From Rhodocyclales bacterium GT-UBC (GTDB taxonomy: Bacteria > Pseudomonadota > Gammaproteobacteria > Burkholderiales > Rhodocyclaceae), in the NCBI GenBank assembly GCA_003583745.1, contig QXPY01000015.1, forward strand, positions 42,879-106,878: a stretch of DNA of 64,000 nucleotides, given 5' to 3'. The translations under genes were made by a program, and so were the position numbers. The first letter of the stretch is position 1, and each line of letters opens with the position of its first letter. Positions 1 through 6,956 of this stretch are shown one piece after another. The notes under the pieces are model-generated. The model worked only from the letters and a program-made list of their open reading frames with translations. It did not search any database and was not told where the DNA came from.

Positions 1-244
1 CATCCCTCTGCGCAGTACGCACCGACACGTTGTAGCGTTCCACGATGGCTGCTGCTGAGTCTGATTCGGCCATCTGATTGCGCAGCATGTTGGCGGCAGC
101 CCGAACTCGGCGGTCTTTTTTCGGCTCGACGGGCAAATAAATCGTAAGGCCAGAGTACTTAGCCAAGCATGCACAGGCACGTAACCGCGCTTCAGGAGTT
201 GGCATTGACGCAAGTAGATCAGCGATGAAACCTTCAGCGCTCAT
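1..244 (-). CDS. Partial HTH protein, possibly Mor-like regulator
   Basis: The N-terminal 81 codons of a gene that leaves the window at base 1. It starts at the ATG at 242-244 (MSAEGFIADLLASMPTPEAR). An open frame continues to the edge. Residues about 60-80 (AAIVERYNVSVRTAQRD) read like a helix-turn-helix of the kind found in phage Mor-type or small repressor proteins. The family is a guess because the C-terminus is missing. It is the first gene after a repeat-rich, gene-poor stretch, a typical place for an element regulator. Confidence 0.5.
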   Translation of the reverse strand, partial: MSAEGFIADLLASMPTPEARLRACACLAKYSGLTIYLPVEPKKDRRVRAAANMLRNQMAESDSAAAIVERYNVSVRTAQRD

Positions 245-689
245 GGACTAATTCCTCCGAATTCGGCAGGCGCGTTACTCCCCCATTTAGACTTGGATAG
301 AGAAATGTCCGCCCCAACGCGTCTGCAAGGACGTTCAGTGCTAGACCGAAGCTAAGCCCAGCAAAAGTGAGGTTTTCTGAGGAGATCATTCCACCTAGGC
401 CATTCCTAGTTACCCCTCCCCCCCCTCTGCCAAACTCCCCCATAAAAACGGACTTAACCGTACGGTCTGGGGCTAAAAGGGGCTGGACTTTCGACCCCCC
501 CTCCCCTGCATCGGCTCGATACGCGACATTCGGCACATAGACAATCGACAATGTCGACAAAGTCGACAGATGCCCACTGATTAAGCGGTGTGTCGACTTT
601 GTCGACTTTGTCGTGTGTCGATAGCCAATAGATTGCAACCAACTGAATATAAAGATAAAGATATATAAAATAGGTTTCATGGCGACAGA
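245..689. other. Gene-poor, repeat-rich control region of the element
   Basis: No convincing gene is present; open frames here have no ribosome site or family resemblance. The stretch holds the GTCGAC repeat array (541-622), a perfect 10-base palindrome ACCGTACGGT at 457-466, and C-rich runs at about 415-440 and 495-505. It separates the DUF3987 gene from the left-edge regulator. It may be an operator, replication or packaging region of the element; nothing in the sequence decides which. Confidence 0.5.
541..622. repeat. GTCGAC iterons arranged as a large inverted repeat
   Basis: The 16-base word GTCGACAAAGTCGACA (553-568) is repeated in reverse complement as TGTCGACTTTGTCGAC (591-606). More partial copies of the unit flank both arms (541-552 and 607-622). 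The unit GTCGAC recurs at 9-base spacing with AAA or TTT between copies. The arms can form a hairpin with a 22-base loop, or act as tandem protein sites. It lies between two element genes and outside any supported coding region. Confidence 0.75.
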
Positions 690-2300
690 CTAGCCTTTCT
701 CGACAAACAGCTTCGGATTCATGCGGATCATTGTGGTTGGCGGTGCGCCCTTGTTTGGCACCTTGTCGATACGTGCCACATCACTCTGTGCCAGACGATC
801 AAGCGCTTTCTCCAGGCGCTCAACACTGCGGAACCTGCCCTCCATGGCTTTTTGGCATTGCCGCCGACTGAACGACAAATGCCCGCCATCCCGCGCCCAT
901 TTCACAATTGCCGTGGCGTCCGTATCGGTCGCATCCGCACCGAGCAGGCCGAACGCTGCATGTGCATGCTCGACCAGCAGGCGACAAAGCCGCACCGCCC
1001 GCTCGGCCGCCTCCAGGCTGACGCTATCGGCAGACGGGCCAGACTCAGCCAGTTCGAAGAGCGCCGCAACCCGTGCCGCCGCCCCTGGCAGCTTGCTTGA
1101 CCAGTCGGCAATGGATTCCAGCGCGCCGCGCTCGCCTTGCTGCGTTTCGATCTCGGCCGCGAAATCAAGCCAGACCTCCCGCGCCGGATCAGTCAGACCA
1201 AGCACCCGCGGCTTGCTGGCCACGAGCTGGCGTCCATCAAGCAGGCCGTGCAGACCCGCCTCATAGTCCTTCTGCACATAGCTCGGAATCGAATAGCGCC
1301 GCCGAACATCGCGTGTGCCCACATTGCTGTCAGGCATGGCGAACAGAAAGCGCGCCAGCAGACCGCTATCCCGAAAGCGCCGGCTACTGGCAACATCGGC
1401 CAGAACACCAGGCTGCAGGGCCAAGCCGAACGTTAAGGCTGGCCGGTCGACGTGGGCGCAGCGGTCGGCGCGATCCACCCGCATCGGCGTGCCGGCGTGC
1501 CCCTGCAGGAACACGTCCAGGCTCGCCATCCCGCCCGAGTACATCCCGGCCATGATGAGAAAGATTCCGGCTTCATCGCTCAGCACGGACATGCGTTCGG
1601 CGTGCTCAACGAGTAGGGCCTGCAGGCGTTCGGCCGTCACATCACCAGTGAAGAGGCGAGGTGCGCGGATATCGACCGGCATGTTGGTTTCCTCGTCAGC
1701 GATCATCTTGCGGATACGTTCGCGGTCCTGCTCATTTTCGGCGTTGACCGCATCCTTCGTCAGCTTCTCGATTCGCTTCTTCGCAATCGCCCTGGCTGAC
1801 GTGTTGGCGGCAATCTGTGGGCGCAGGCGATCCCGCTCCAGCTTCTCCCAATGGACCAGGGGCGAAGCCAGGGCACCAATCACCGCCGTCTTTCGGCTAC
1901 CGCTGGGAAGCGCTGTCAGCGTCCAGAGGCTCAAGGGCTCGGTGTAGTCATCATCCTCGCCCCAGGGCGCAACCTCAAACCGGCGATGCAGGCAGGTGGC
2001 CAGGACAGATAGCGACACCATGACCGCCAGGGCAGGCGGGGTCTGTGTCGATTCAGCTACCGCGCTGGCCATGGCTCCCACCCAGGTCGGCAGCACGTCG
2101 ACCGGGATATCCGGCACCAGCACCTTGCCAGGAAGGATTGGATCAGGCCAGTTCTCGCCAATATGGCGAACCTCTGAATTTGGCGTAGAGGTGCTTTCGT
2201 CGATAGGCCGATGCGCAGCGATCGCGGCGTTGATCGTCGCAGCCACCGCACCGCCACCCGCCACCCTGGCCAGGTCGTTGAAGTCCGAACGGTCAGACAT
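690..2300 (-). CDS. DUF3987 family helicase-like replication protein
   Basis: A 536-residue protein resembling the DUF3987 family, which is found beside primases in integrative elements and satellites. Members are thought to act in element replication, as a helicase or helicase-like partner. The N-terminal third carries the family-like segment around LTALPSGSRKTAVIGAL, a P-loop-like GSRKT motif about residue 135. The start was placed at MSDRSDFN rather than ten codons upstream: GGGAG precedes it, and its ATG overlaps the stop of the Toprim gene (ATGTCTGA), implying translational coupling. It is the last gene before the GTCGAC repeat region. Confidence 0.75.
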   Translation of the reverse strand: MSDRSDFNDLARVAGGGAVAATINAAIAAHRPIDESTSTPNSEVRHIGENWPDPILPGKVLVPDIPVDVLPTWVGAMASAVAESTQTPPALAVMVSLSVLATCLHRRFEVAPWGEDDDYTEPLSLWTLTALPSGSRKTAVIGALASPLVHWEKLERDRLRPQIAANTSARAIAKKRIEKLTKDAVNAENEQDRERIRKMIADEETNMPVDIRAPRLFTGDVTAERLQALLVEHAERMSVLSDEAGIFLIMAGMYSGGMASLDVFLQGHAGTPMRVDRADRCAHVDRPALTFGLALQPGVLADVASSRRFRDSGLLARFLFAMPDSNVGTRDVRRRYSIPSYVQKDYEAGLHGLLDGRQLVASKPRVLGLTDPAREVWLDFAAEIETQQGERGALESIADWSSKLPGAAARVAALFELAESGPSADSVSLEAAERAVRLCRLLVEHAHAAFGLLGADATDTDATAIVKWARDGGHLSFSRRQCQKAMEGRFRSVERLEKALDRLAQSDVARIDKVPNKGAPPTTMIRMNPKLFVEKG

Positions 2301-3126
2301 GTGCGCTCCCTTCGAACTGGGGATGCACAACCACCGCCCCGACCGCCCTCGCCGCCTCCTTCGCCGCCGTCAGGCCAGGATTGCCCGGCGTCTCGGTGTC
2401 GTTGTCGGCAGCAATCACCAGGATCAGGCGGGGAAACTTCCGGCGTAGCGCCCTGGCGACTGGCTGCAGGTTGTTGGCATCAAAGGCGACCGCCGTCGCC
2501 TTGCCCGTTGCCTGGTAGATGGTTGCCCCGGTGGCGTAGCCCTCGCAGATGCAGAGCGCCCCGGCCGGCTTGCCGATAGCGTGATAGCACCCGCGCTTGC
2601 GGCCACCGGTCAGAAAGGTTTTGCGGCCATCCGAGCCGATGAACTGCAGGCTGTGCAAAACGCCGTCGACGTCGCGTAAGGGGACCACGAGCTGCTCGCG
2701 CAATAGCTTGATGCCGTAGGCCGGCACTGCCTTGCGCGCCAGGTAGGCATGACCGCTATCGGCCGGCTTCGCCTTCTCCCAGAGATCGAGGGCGCGCTTT
2801 CGTGCAGATGTCTGCACGGCTGCCTGCTCGGCATCCCGCGCCCGCTTCGCCGCCGCCATCCGCTCCGCCATTGCCTGGCGCTCGGCTGCACTCATGGTCT
2901 CCGCAGTCCCTGGCGCCCAGGTTTCGGACTGGCCGGTTTTCCAGCTGCCGAAAGCCCCGAAGGGCTTTTCGTCCAGGTGCAGCACGTACCAGCCATTGGT
3001 GGAGCCCGCCTTATCGCCTTCGACCCGATAGCGATGTAGGCAGCCATCTGCAGTTACCCCTGGCTTGTGCATCGCTAGGCCGGAACGCTCAAGCGCATGC
3101 AGGAACCCGTCGATATGAGCACTCAT
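2293..3126 (-). CDS. Toprim-domain primase of the integrative element
   Basis: A 277-residue protein with a C-terminal Toprim domain: the acidic glycine motif ICEGYATGATIYQATG (about residues 193-208) and the later VIAADND motif supply the metal-binding acidic residues. The N-terminal half resembles the zinc-ribbon/primase-associated region of P4-type primases, but I see no CxxC pairs. It probably primes replication of the element together with the adjacent DUF3987 protein. In P4 itself, primase and helicase are fused in one alpha protein; here the functions appear split over two overlapping genes. The start overlaps the upstream ORF by four bases (ATGA). Confidence 0.75.
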   Translation of the reverse strand: MSAHIDGFLHALERSGLAMHKPGVTADGCLHRYRVEGDKAGSTNGWYVLHLDEKPFGAFGSWKTGQSETWAPGTAETMSAAERQAMAERMAAAKRARDAEQAAVQTSARKRALDLWEKAKPADSGHAYLARKAVPAYGIKLLREQLVVPLRDVDGVLHSLQFIGSDGRKTFLTGGRKRGCYHAIGKPAGALCICEGYATGATIYQATGKATAVAFDANNLQPVARALRRKFPRLILVIAADNDTETPGNPGLTAAKEAARAVGAVVVHPQFEGSAHV

Positions 3127-3314
3127 ACAGCATCCACCCTTTCCTCAAGGGCAGCGATGTAATCGGTTACCGCGTCTTCATATTCAGATCTGGCCAGCCG
3201 GTACTCATCGAAAGCGCGCTCCAGACGCTGGCCCAGCATCCGCTGGCGAGCATCAGTTCGCGCTACCTGCATGCGCAAGCGATCAGCGCTCTTCGAGGAT
3301 TGACGCTCAGACAT
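3123..3314 (-). CDS. Small hypothetical protein of the element, 63 aa
   Basis: A 63-residue charged, helical-looking protein (many Arg, Asp, Glu and Ala) with no recognised family. Its start (MSERQSSK) overlaps the stop of the upstream DUF3077-like gene as ATGTCTGA, and its stop overlaps the Toprim start. This tight coupling is the main evidence that it is real. Its alternating charged and hydrophobic residues could form a coiled coil. No function can be assigned. Confidence 0.6.
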   Translation of the reverse strand: MSERQSSKSADRLRMQVARTDARQRMLGQRLERAFDEYRLARSEYEDAVTDYIAALEERVDAV

Positions 3315-3534
3315 GAGGCACCTCTAATGCGTCAATTGCAGCCTTGGCCATCTGTGCAAGAACCATCGCACCTTGGGCAGACCTTGACTCCTCGTCCTCC
3401 AGTAAACCGATTGCGGTGTCAAGAAGGGAAGAAGCCCAGATCAATGCGTCGGCCAAATCCACACCTGCCTGAACGACGAACAACTGATCTCCTTTTGCGT
3501 TGCACTGAAAAAACGGAATAGCGGCGGTTTTCAT
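3307..3534 (-). CDS. DUF3077-like small protein
   Basis: A 75-residue protein beginning MKTAAIPFFQCN. The pattern of an N-terminal FF motif, then VQAGVDLADALIWASSLL, and a closing segment AKAAIDALE resembles the DUF3077 family of short proteins seen in proteobacterial prophages and islands. The family has no established function. It overlaps both neighbours by a few bases within one minus-strand operon. The match is by memory of the family pattern and was not tested against a profile. Confidence 0.6.
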   Translation of the reverse strand: MKTAAIPFFQCNAKGDQLFVVQAGVDLADALIWASSLLDTAIGLLEDEESRSAQGAMVLAQMAKAAIDALEVPHV

Positions 3535-3710
3535 GCTTCACCCCGCTTCGTTTCCTCGGCCAGCAGCAGCTCGATCCGGGCAGCGGCCAGGTGGTCACTG
3601 GCGCGATGCTTGTCGTTCTCGGCGGCAATCAGCAATGCATCGGTGACGGATGCCCACAGTTCGGCTTGGCGTAGATCTTCGCGCAGCTGGTTGATTGTCG
3701 TTTCAGCCAT
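3531..3710 (-). CDS. Small hypothetical protein of the element, 59 aa
   Basis: A 59-residue protein starting MAETTINQLREDLRQ. An upstream in-frame start would add 37 residues, but this ATG overlaps the stop of the preceding gene and matches the coupling seen along the operon. It is rich in Ala, Leu, Glu and Arg and predicted by eye to be mostly helical. No family is recognised. Confidence 0.55.
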   Translation of the reverse strand: MAETTINQLREDLRQAELWASVTDALLIAAENDKHRASDHLAAARIELLLAEETKRGEA

Positions 3711-3963
3711 GGCTGACCTCTCCACGAAACCGAACCAGTGCAGAGGTAAGCGCTTCTGCCATTTGCTCCAATGCTTCCGATTTATCGTGCAGCCCCCAAA
3801 GGAACCGATCCTGTACGTCATCGGCTAGCTCCCGAAAGCTTTCGCTGCCGTAGGTAACCACCAGCATGGCGCTCAGCTGGGAAAGGCCGATTTGCAGGGA
3901 TTGGGATAGATCAGCAAGGGATTGGCGCTCGCCAGCGTCTAGCGCTTGTTGCTTAGTAGCCAT
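3703..3963 (-). CDS. Small hypothetical protein of the element, 86 aa
   Basis: An 86-residue protein beginning MATKQQALDAGERQSLADL. A strong ribosome site (AGGAGGGG) lies just before the ATG at 3961-3963, which argues against the much longer in-frame extension upstream. It is the first well-initiated gene of the minus-strand operon that continues to the DUF3987 gene. The sequence is largely helical and soluble; no family is recognised. Confidence 0.6.
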   Translation of the reverse strand: MATKQQALDAGERQSLADLSQSLQIGLSQLSAMLVVTYGSESFRELADDVQDRFLWGLHDKSEALEQMAEALTSALVRFRGEVSHG

Positions 3964-4156
3964 GACGCCCCTCCTTGAATCCGAAGGCAACGCGATGGGC
4001 GAAGACCGGGCCGGCCACCAGGCGCAGGTGTGGTAGACGTCGAGGCGAAGGGAAAAACGGGAATTTCCCGGGGTCCGGGGCTTGAGGGTGTGGGCAGGCT
4101 TGCCCGATGCGATAAGGCGCATGGCATGTACTCCTGTGTTTGCGGTTTCAATCCCG

Positions 4157-4279
4157 CTACCCACTTCCAAATGGGTGGCAGGCGCGTACGGGGTTGGAAG
4201 ACCGGAACACAGGGACCGGCAAGCCCGAAGGCTTCCCCGCACGGCCCGCCATTGACTCGGCAGTACATGCGATGGACAT
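4157..4279 (-). CDS. Possible Ash-like (P4 immunity-region) peptide
   Basis: A 40-residue frame starting MSIACTAESMAGRAGKPSG and ending FGSG. The stretch SMAGRAGKPSGLPVPVFRSSNPV recalls the conserved core of phage P4 Ash-family proteins, which sit in the immunity region of satellites next to AlpA-type regulators, as here. Other frames through 3964-4400 also remain open, so the true coding frame is uncertain. A short hairpin ACCCA/TGGGT lies at about 4160-4177. Treat as tentative; a profile search with the Ash family would decide. Confidence 0.3.
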   Translation of the reverse strand: MSIACTAESMAGRAGKPSGLPVPVFRSSNPVRACHPFGSG

Positions 4280-4400
4280 AAAAAATCCGCCATTGAGGCG
4301 GAGCGTCCGCCTGTGTTTTTCGGGCTTCCAAACCCGTTCCCCTCTGTTTCGGGGACGGAGGGAGATTGCCACGGTCGGCTGGACCGGTCAAGCGCCGTTT

Positions 4401-4631
4401 TCATGCGGCGGCCTGCTCGGACTTGTTCAGGGCGGCCAGCGCCTGGCGCACATCGCCGACACGCCAGCGGGTCTGCTGCGGGGACACCTTGATCGCCAGG
4501 GCGCCATACCGGCGCCAGACGGTGTTTTCCGAGCATCCGAAGACGCCGGAAACCACCTTTACGTCGATCAGGGCTGAATCGGGGAGGGAATCAAATGCCG
4601 CCAACGTGGGCGGGATGGTCTTCTGTGCCAT
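4401..4631 (-). CDS. AlpA-like HTH regulator
   Basis: A 76-residue protein starting MAQKTIPPTLAAFDSLPD. The ATG follows AAAGGAAAAGCC, a better start than the in-frame one eight codons upstream. The central segment (VKVVSGVFGCSENTVWRRYGA) has the form of an AlpA or excisionase-like winged-helix DNA-binding domain. Such proteins activate integrase expression or assist excision in P4-like elements. Its place between integrase and replication genes fits that role. Confidence 0.65.
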   Translation of the reverse strand: MAQKTIPPTLAAFDSLPDSALIDVKVVSGVFGCSENTVWRRYGALAIKVSPQQTRWRVGDVRQALAALNKSEQAAA

Positions 4632-4767
4632 GGCTTTTCCTTTGAAGGAACCCACGGCGCCGGGATGGTGCCGCTGGGTGCATGGCCCGACTATTTACAG
4701 CATATTTTGGCCGTTCAACCCAGTTGCAAATCCTGCAAATTTTTGAAAATTCACCCGAACCCTAGAA

Positions 4768-5301
4768 CTACTCACCGACTTCGCTATGCGAGAAAGGCAT
4801 CATTTTCTTTGCCTCGTAGTAGATTTCTTCGGCCTCGGAACCGCCAACCGGAGGAGACACTTCTCGCCCAACACGCTTGAACAGAGCTCGATTAACCGGA
4901 GTTCCAGGTTCAGCCCGAAGGATCTCCACCACCTTGTTCCAGATTGCAAATCGAATATTTCGCCGCTTGCGCAGGGCGTTCAGATGTTTGCCCTTAGGAA
5001 ATGGACGACCAAAAACATCGTCCAATGATTTGGCATTACAGGCCAATATTTGCTGGTAGCCATGCCGAAATCCGGCTGCAACCCAATCAGGCATCTTGAG
5101 ACCATGGCAACTGCAGCTGTATATGGCCTCCATCAACGCAAAGTCGTCGCCATCGTTGTAACGCTCTTCACGCCGTTCGTTGTCTCTCATGGCAACAAAT
5201 TGCATGAGCGGACCTTCCGCGGGGTGACCGCCCTCTTCAACCCACCTCAATTGAGCCTGAAGCAGCTCTTGAATGTCCTCACCGGAAGGGACGTCAGCCA
5301 T
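4768..5301 (-). CDS. Hypothetical protein next to integrase, 177 aa
   Basis: A 177-residue protein starting MADVPSGEDIQELLQAQ. No family is recognised. It contains two cysteines close together (SCSCHGLKMPDW) and an otherwise charged, soluble sequence with no signal peptide or membrane segment. It begins 9 bases downstream of the integrase stop, so it may be co-transcribed with the integrase. About 135 bases of AT-rich DNA separate it from the AlpA-like gene. It could be element cargo or a host-interaction gene. Confidence 0.55.
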   Translation of the reverse strand: MADVPSGEDIQELLQAQLRWVEEGGHPAEGPLMQFVAMRDNERREERYNDGDDFALMEAIYSCSCHGLKMPDWVAAGFRHGYQQILACNAKSLDDVFGRPFPKGKHLNALRKRRNIRFAIWNKVVEILRAEPGTPVNRALFKRVGREVSPPVGGSEAEEIYYEAKKMMPFSHSEVGE

Positions 5302-5310
5302 GTTCCACCC

Positions 5311-6540
5311 TCATGCAGCGCTTGAAATTGGGATAACTGCGGCGCCTTCCCGCATCTCGTCACACTGCCCCGCCCACCAGGTCATTAGCTTGCGCCGCTC
5401 CTCGAGGAAGTCACCCCGGTCATAAGCCAGGCGCACCGCGTCGCCGTGCTTGTGTGCCAGCTGCACCTCGACCACCTCCGGCCGGAACAGGCCCGAGCCA
5501 TGGGCCATGGTTGAGAACGAGCTGCGGAAGCCATGCGCCGACTGCTCGCTCTGCGTGTCGTAGCCCAGGCGGCGTAGCGCGGCATTGATGGTGTTCTCGC
5601 TCATTGGCCGATCACGGCTCTGCAGACCGGGGAAGCAGAAGCGGCCGGCGCCGGTCAAGGGCTTCAAGTCCTCCAGGATCGCCGCCGCCTGGTCGGCCAG
5701 GGGCACAACATGCAGGCGGCGCGCCTTCATCTTGCCCAGGGGAATGCGGATCAGGCGGGAATCGAAATCAACCTCGGACCACTCCAGATTGCGGACCTCG
5801 CCAGGGCGCAGGCCGAACAGCGCCGACAGCCGGAACGCTGAGCAGGTGATCAGGCTGCCCTGATAGGCCCAGATATCCCGCAGCAGCTTGCCGAACTCGT
5901 CCGGATCGGTGATCGCCGCATAGTGCTTCTTGCGCTGCGGCGGGATGGCGCCGCGCAGGTCGGCCGATATGTCGCGCTCGCAGCGGCCGGTGCTGATGCC
6001 ATAGCGGAACACCTGCCCGGCAGTCATGCGCAGGCGGTGGGCTGTATCGAGATACCCCTGATCCTTGACGCGCCGGATGATCGCCAGCAGCTCGGGGGCG
6101 GTGACCTCGGCAATCGGTCGGTTGCCGATCCAGGGAAAGGCATAGACCACGAAGATACGCAGATTTTTTTCCTGCGTGTGCTTGGTCCAGGTCGGTGAAA
6201 ACTCCGCATGCCATTCGCGGGCCACAGCTTCAAAACTGTTCGCTGCCCTATGCGCTGCCGTCAGTTTGCTGACCTTGCGCTGCTCGCAGGGGTCAATGTC
6301 TTGCCTGATATGCTGACGTGCTTTATCGCGGGCCTTGCGGGCCTCTTCTAGCGAGACTTCAGGATAAGCCCCCAAAGCCAAGGTCTTGCGCTTTTCAGCA
6401 AAGCGGTAATCGAGCCGCCAGTATTTTCCACCCTTGATATCGACGAGCAAATACATGCCACCGCCATCAGTCAATTTATAGGGTTTTTCAGCCGGCTTGG
6501 CCTGCTTGATTGATACCGCTGTGAGCTTGTCGGTAGCCAT
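5311..6540 (-). CDS. int: P4-family tyrosine integrase
   Basis: A 409-residue site-specific recombinase that inserts and excises the element at the tRNA-His gene. The N-terminal arm-binding domain (DUF4102 type; LTDGGGMYLLVDIKGGKYWRL) is followed by a core-binding domain at about 105-200. The catalytic domain shows the conserved Arg in FGLRPGEVRNLEW, the His-x-x-Arg box in AHGFRSSFST, and the nucleophilic Tyr in RLAYDRGDFLEERR. All expected catalytic residues are visible and the length is normal, so the integrase is probably functional. It reads away from the tRNA, the usual arrangement. Confidence 0.93.
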   Translation of the reverse strand: MATDKLTAVSIKQAKPAEKPYKLTDGGGMYLLVDIKGGKYWRLDYRFAEKRKTLALGAYPEVSLEEARKARDKARQHIRQDIDPCEQRKVSKLTAAHRAANSFEAVAREWHAEFSPTWTKHTQEKNLRIFVVYAFPWIGNRPIAEVTAPELLAIIRRVKDQGYLDTAHRLRMTAGQVFRYGISTGRCERDISADLRGAIPPQRKKHYAAITDPDEFGKLLRDIWAYQGSLITCSAFRLSALFGLRPGEVRNLEWSEVDFDSRLIRIPLGKMKARRLHVVPLADQAAAILEDLKPLTGAGRFCFPGLQSRDRPMSENTINAALRRLGYDTQSEQSAHGFRSSFSTMAHGSGLFRPEVVEVQLAHKHGDAVRLAYDRGDFLEERRKLMTWWAGQCDEMREGAAVIPISSAA

Positions 6541-6553
6541 TACGCCTCCTTGA

Positions 6554-6612
6554 TACCGTCATTTTCACGTGTACCGTCACCCCTTTTACGACTACCGTCA
6601 AGTGTACCGCCA
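6554..6612. repeat. TACCGTCA direct repeats, likely integrase arm sites
   Basis: Three exact TACCGTCA octamers (6554-6561, 6572-6579, 6593-6600) and one variant TACCGCCA (6605-6612) lie between the integrase start and the tRNA. Short repeats in this place commonly bind the integrase arm domain or an excisionase. All are in the same orientation. They also overlap where the integrase promoter should be, so binding could autoregulate int. The role is inferred from position. Confidence 0.6.
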
Positions 6613-6660
6613 GAGTTGCGGCATTGGGATGGGGTTTGATGGTGTGAGATGCTACAAAGC

Positions 6661-6693
6661 AAAAACCCCGAAAGCCTTGGGCTATCGGGGTTT
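6661..6693 (-). terminator. Rho-independent terminator downstream of tRNA-His
   Basis: The minus strand reads AACCCCGA, a short spacer, then TCGGGGTTTTTGC: a GC-rich stem followed by a T run. It lies about 35 bases past the CCA end of tRNA-His. Because the element is inserted at the tRNA 3' end, this terminator is on the element side of the junction and would restore termination for the tRNA transcript. Confidence 0.7.
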
Positions 6694-6727
6694 CTGGTGC
6701 CTCGTGGTGCTCGGTGAGGCTATGTTC

Positions 6728-6804
6728 TGGGGCGACTGATGGGGCTCGAACCCACGACAACCGGAATCACAATCCGGGACTCTACCAACTGAGCTACAGC
6801 CGCC
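6728..6804 (-). tRNA. tRNA-His (GTG)
   Basis: The minus strand reads GGCGGCTGTAGCTCAGTTGG at the 5' end, an anticodon stem-loop CCGGATTGTGATTCCGG with anticodon GTG, a TGGGTTCGAGCCC T-arm and ends AGTCGCC plus encoded CCA. The extra G at position -1 pairing with C73, a histidine tRNA hallmark, is present. It serves as the integration site of the adjacent element, which rebuilds the 3' end. Confidence 0.95.
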
Positions 6805-6820
6805 GCTGAAGAAGGGCTGC

Positions 6821-6849
6821 ATTCTAGACGCTTCTGCCACGGCTGTCTA
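6821..6849 (-). promoter_or_regulatory. Sigma-70 promoter of tRNA-His
   Basis: Minus-strand -35 TAGACA (6844-6849) and -10 TAGAAT (6821-6826) are separated by 17 bases. The -10 lies 16 bases before the tRNA 5' end. Both boxes are close to consensus. Confidence 0.65.
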
Positions 6850-6956
6850 CAGACTTTTTACATTAACTAGAATAAAAATGCGGCCAATGCGACTTTCCTC
6901 TACCGTGATAGAATCGTCCGCTTTATTTTTCGGCCCTGTTGTCACAAGGAATTCTC

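Larger units (their letters stand above)
1..6730. mobile_element. P4-like integrative element at tRNA-His (integrase end)
   Basis: A tyrosine integrase lies just downstream of the 3' end of a tRNA-His gene, followed by an AlpA-like regulator, a Toprim primase, a DUF3987 protein and many tiny minus-strand ORFs joined by ATGA or ATGTCTGA overlaps. This layout is usual for P4-like satellites and small integrative elements. The element runs off the left edge, so its far attachment site is not visible. The tRNA-proximal junction should lie in the 3' half of tRNA-His, around 6728-6765. No structural phage genes, conjugation genes or recognisable cargo are seen in this part. Confidence 0.75.

Noticed and set aside
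234..680. 148-residue minus-strand frame in the repeat region
   Set aside because: It overlaps the left-edge HTH gene in another frame, runs through the GTCGAC repeats and C tracts, and shows no family pattern or good ribosome site.
3964..4536. Long minus-strand frame fused to the 86-residue gene
   Set aside because: Composition is unlike protein, and a strong ribosome site at 3964-3975 supports the shorter gene.
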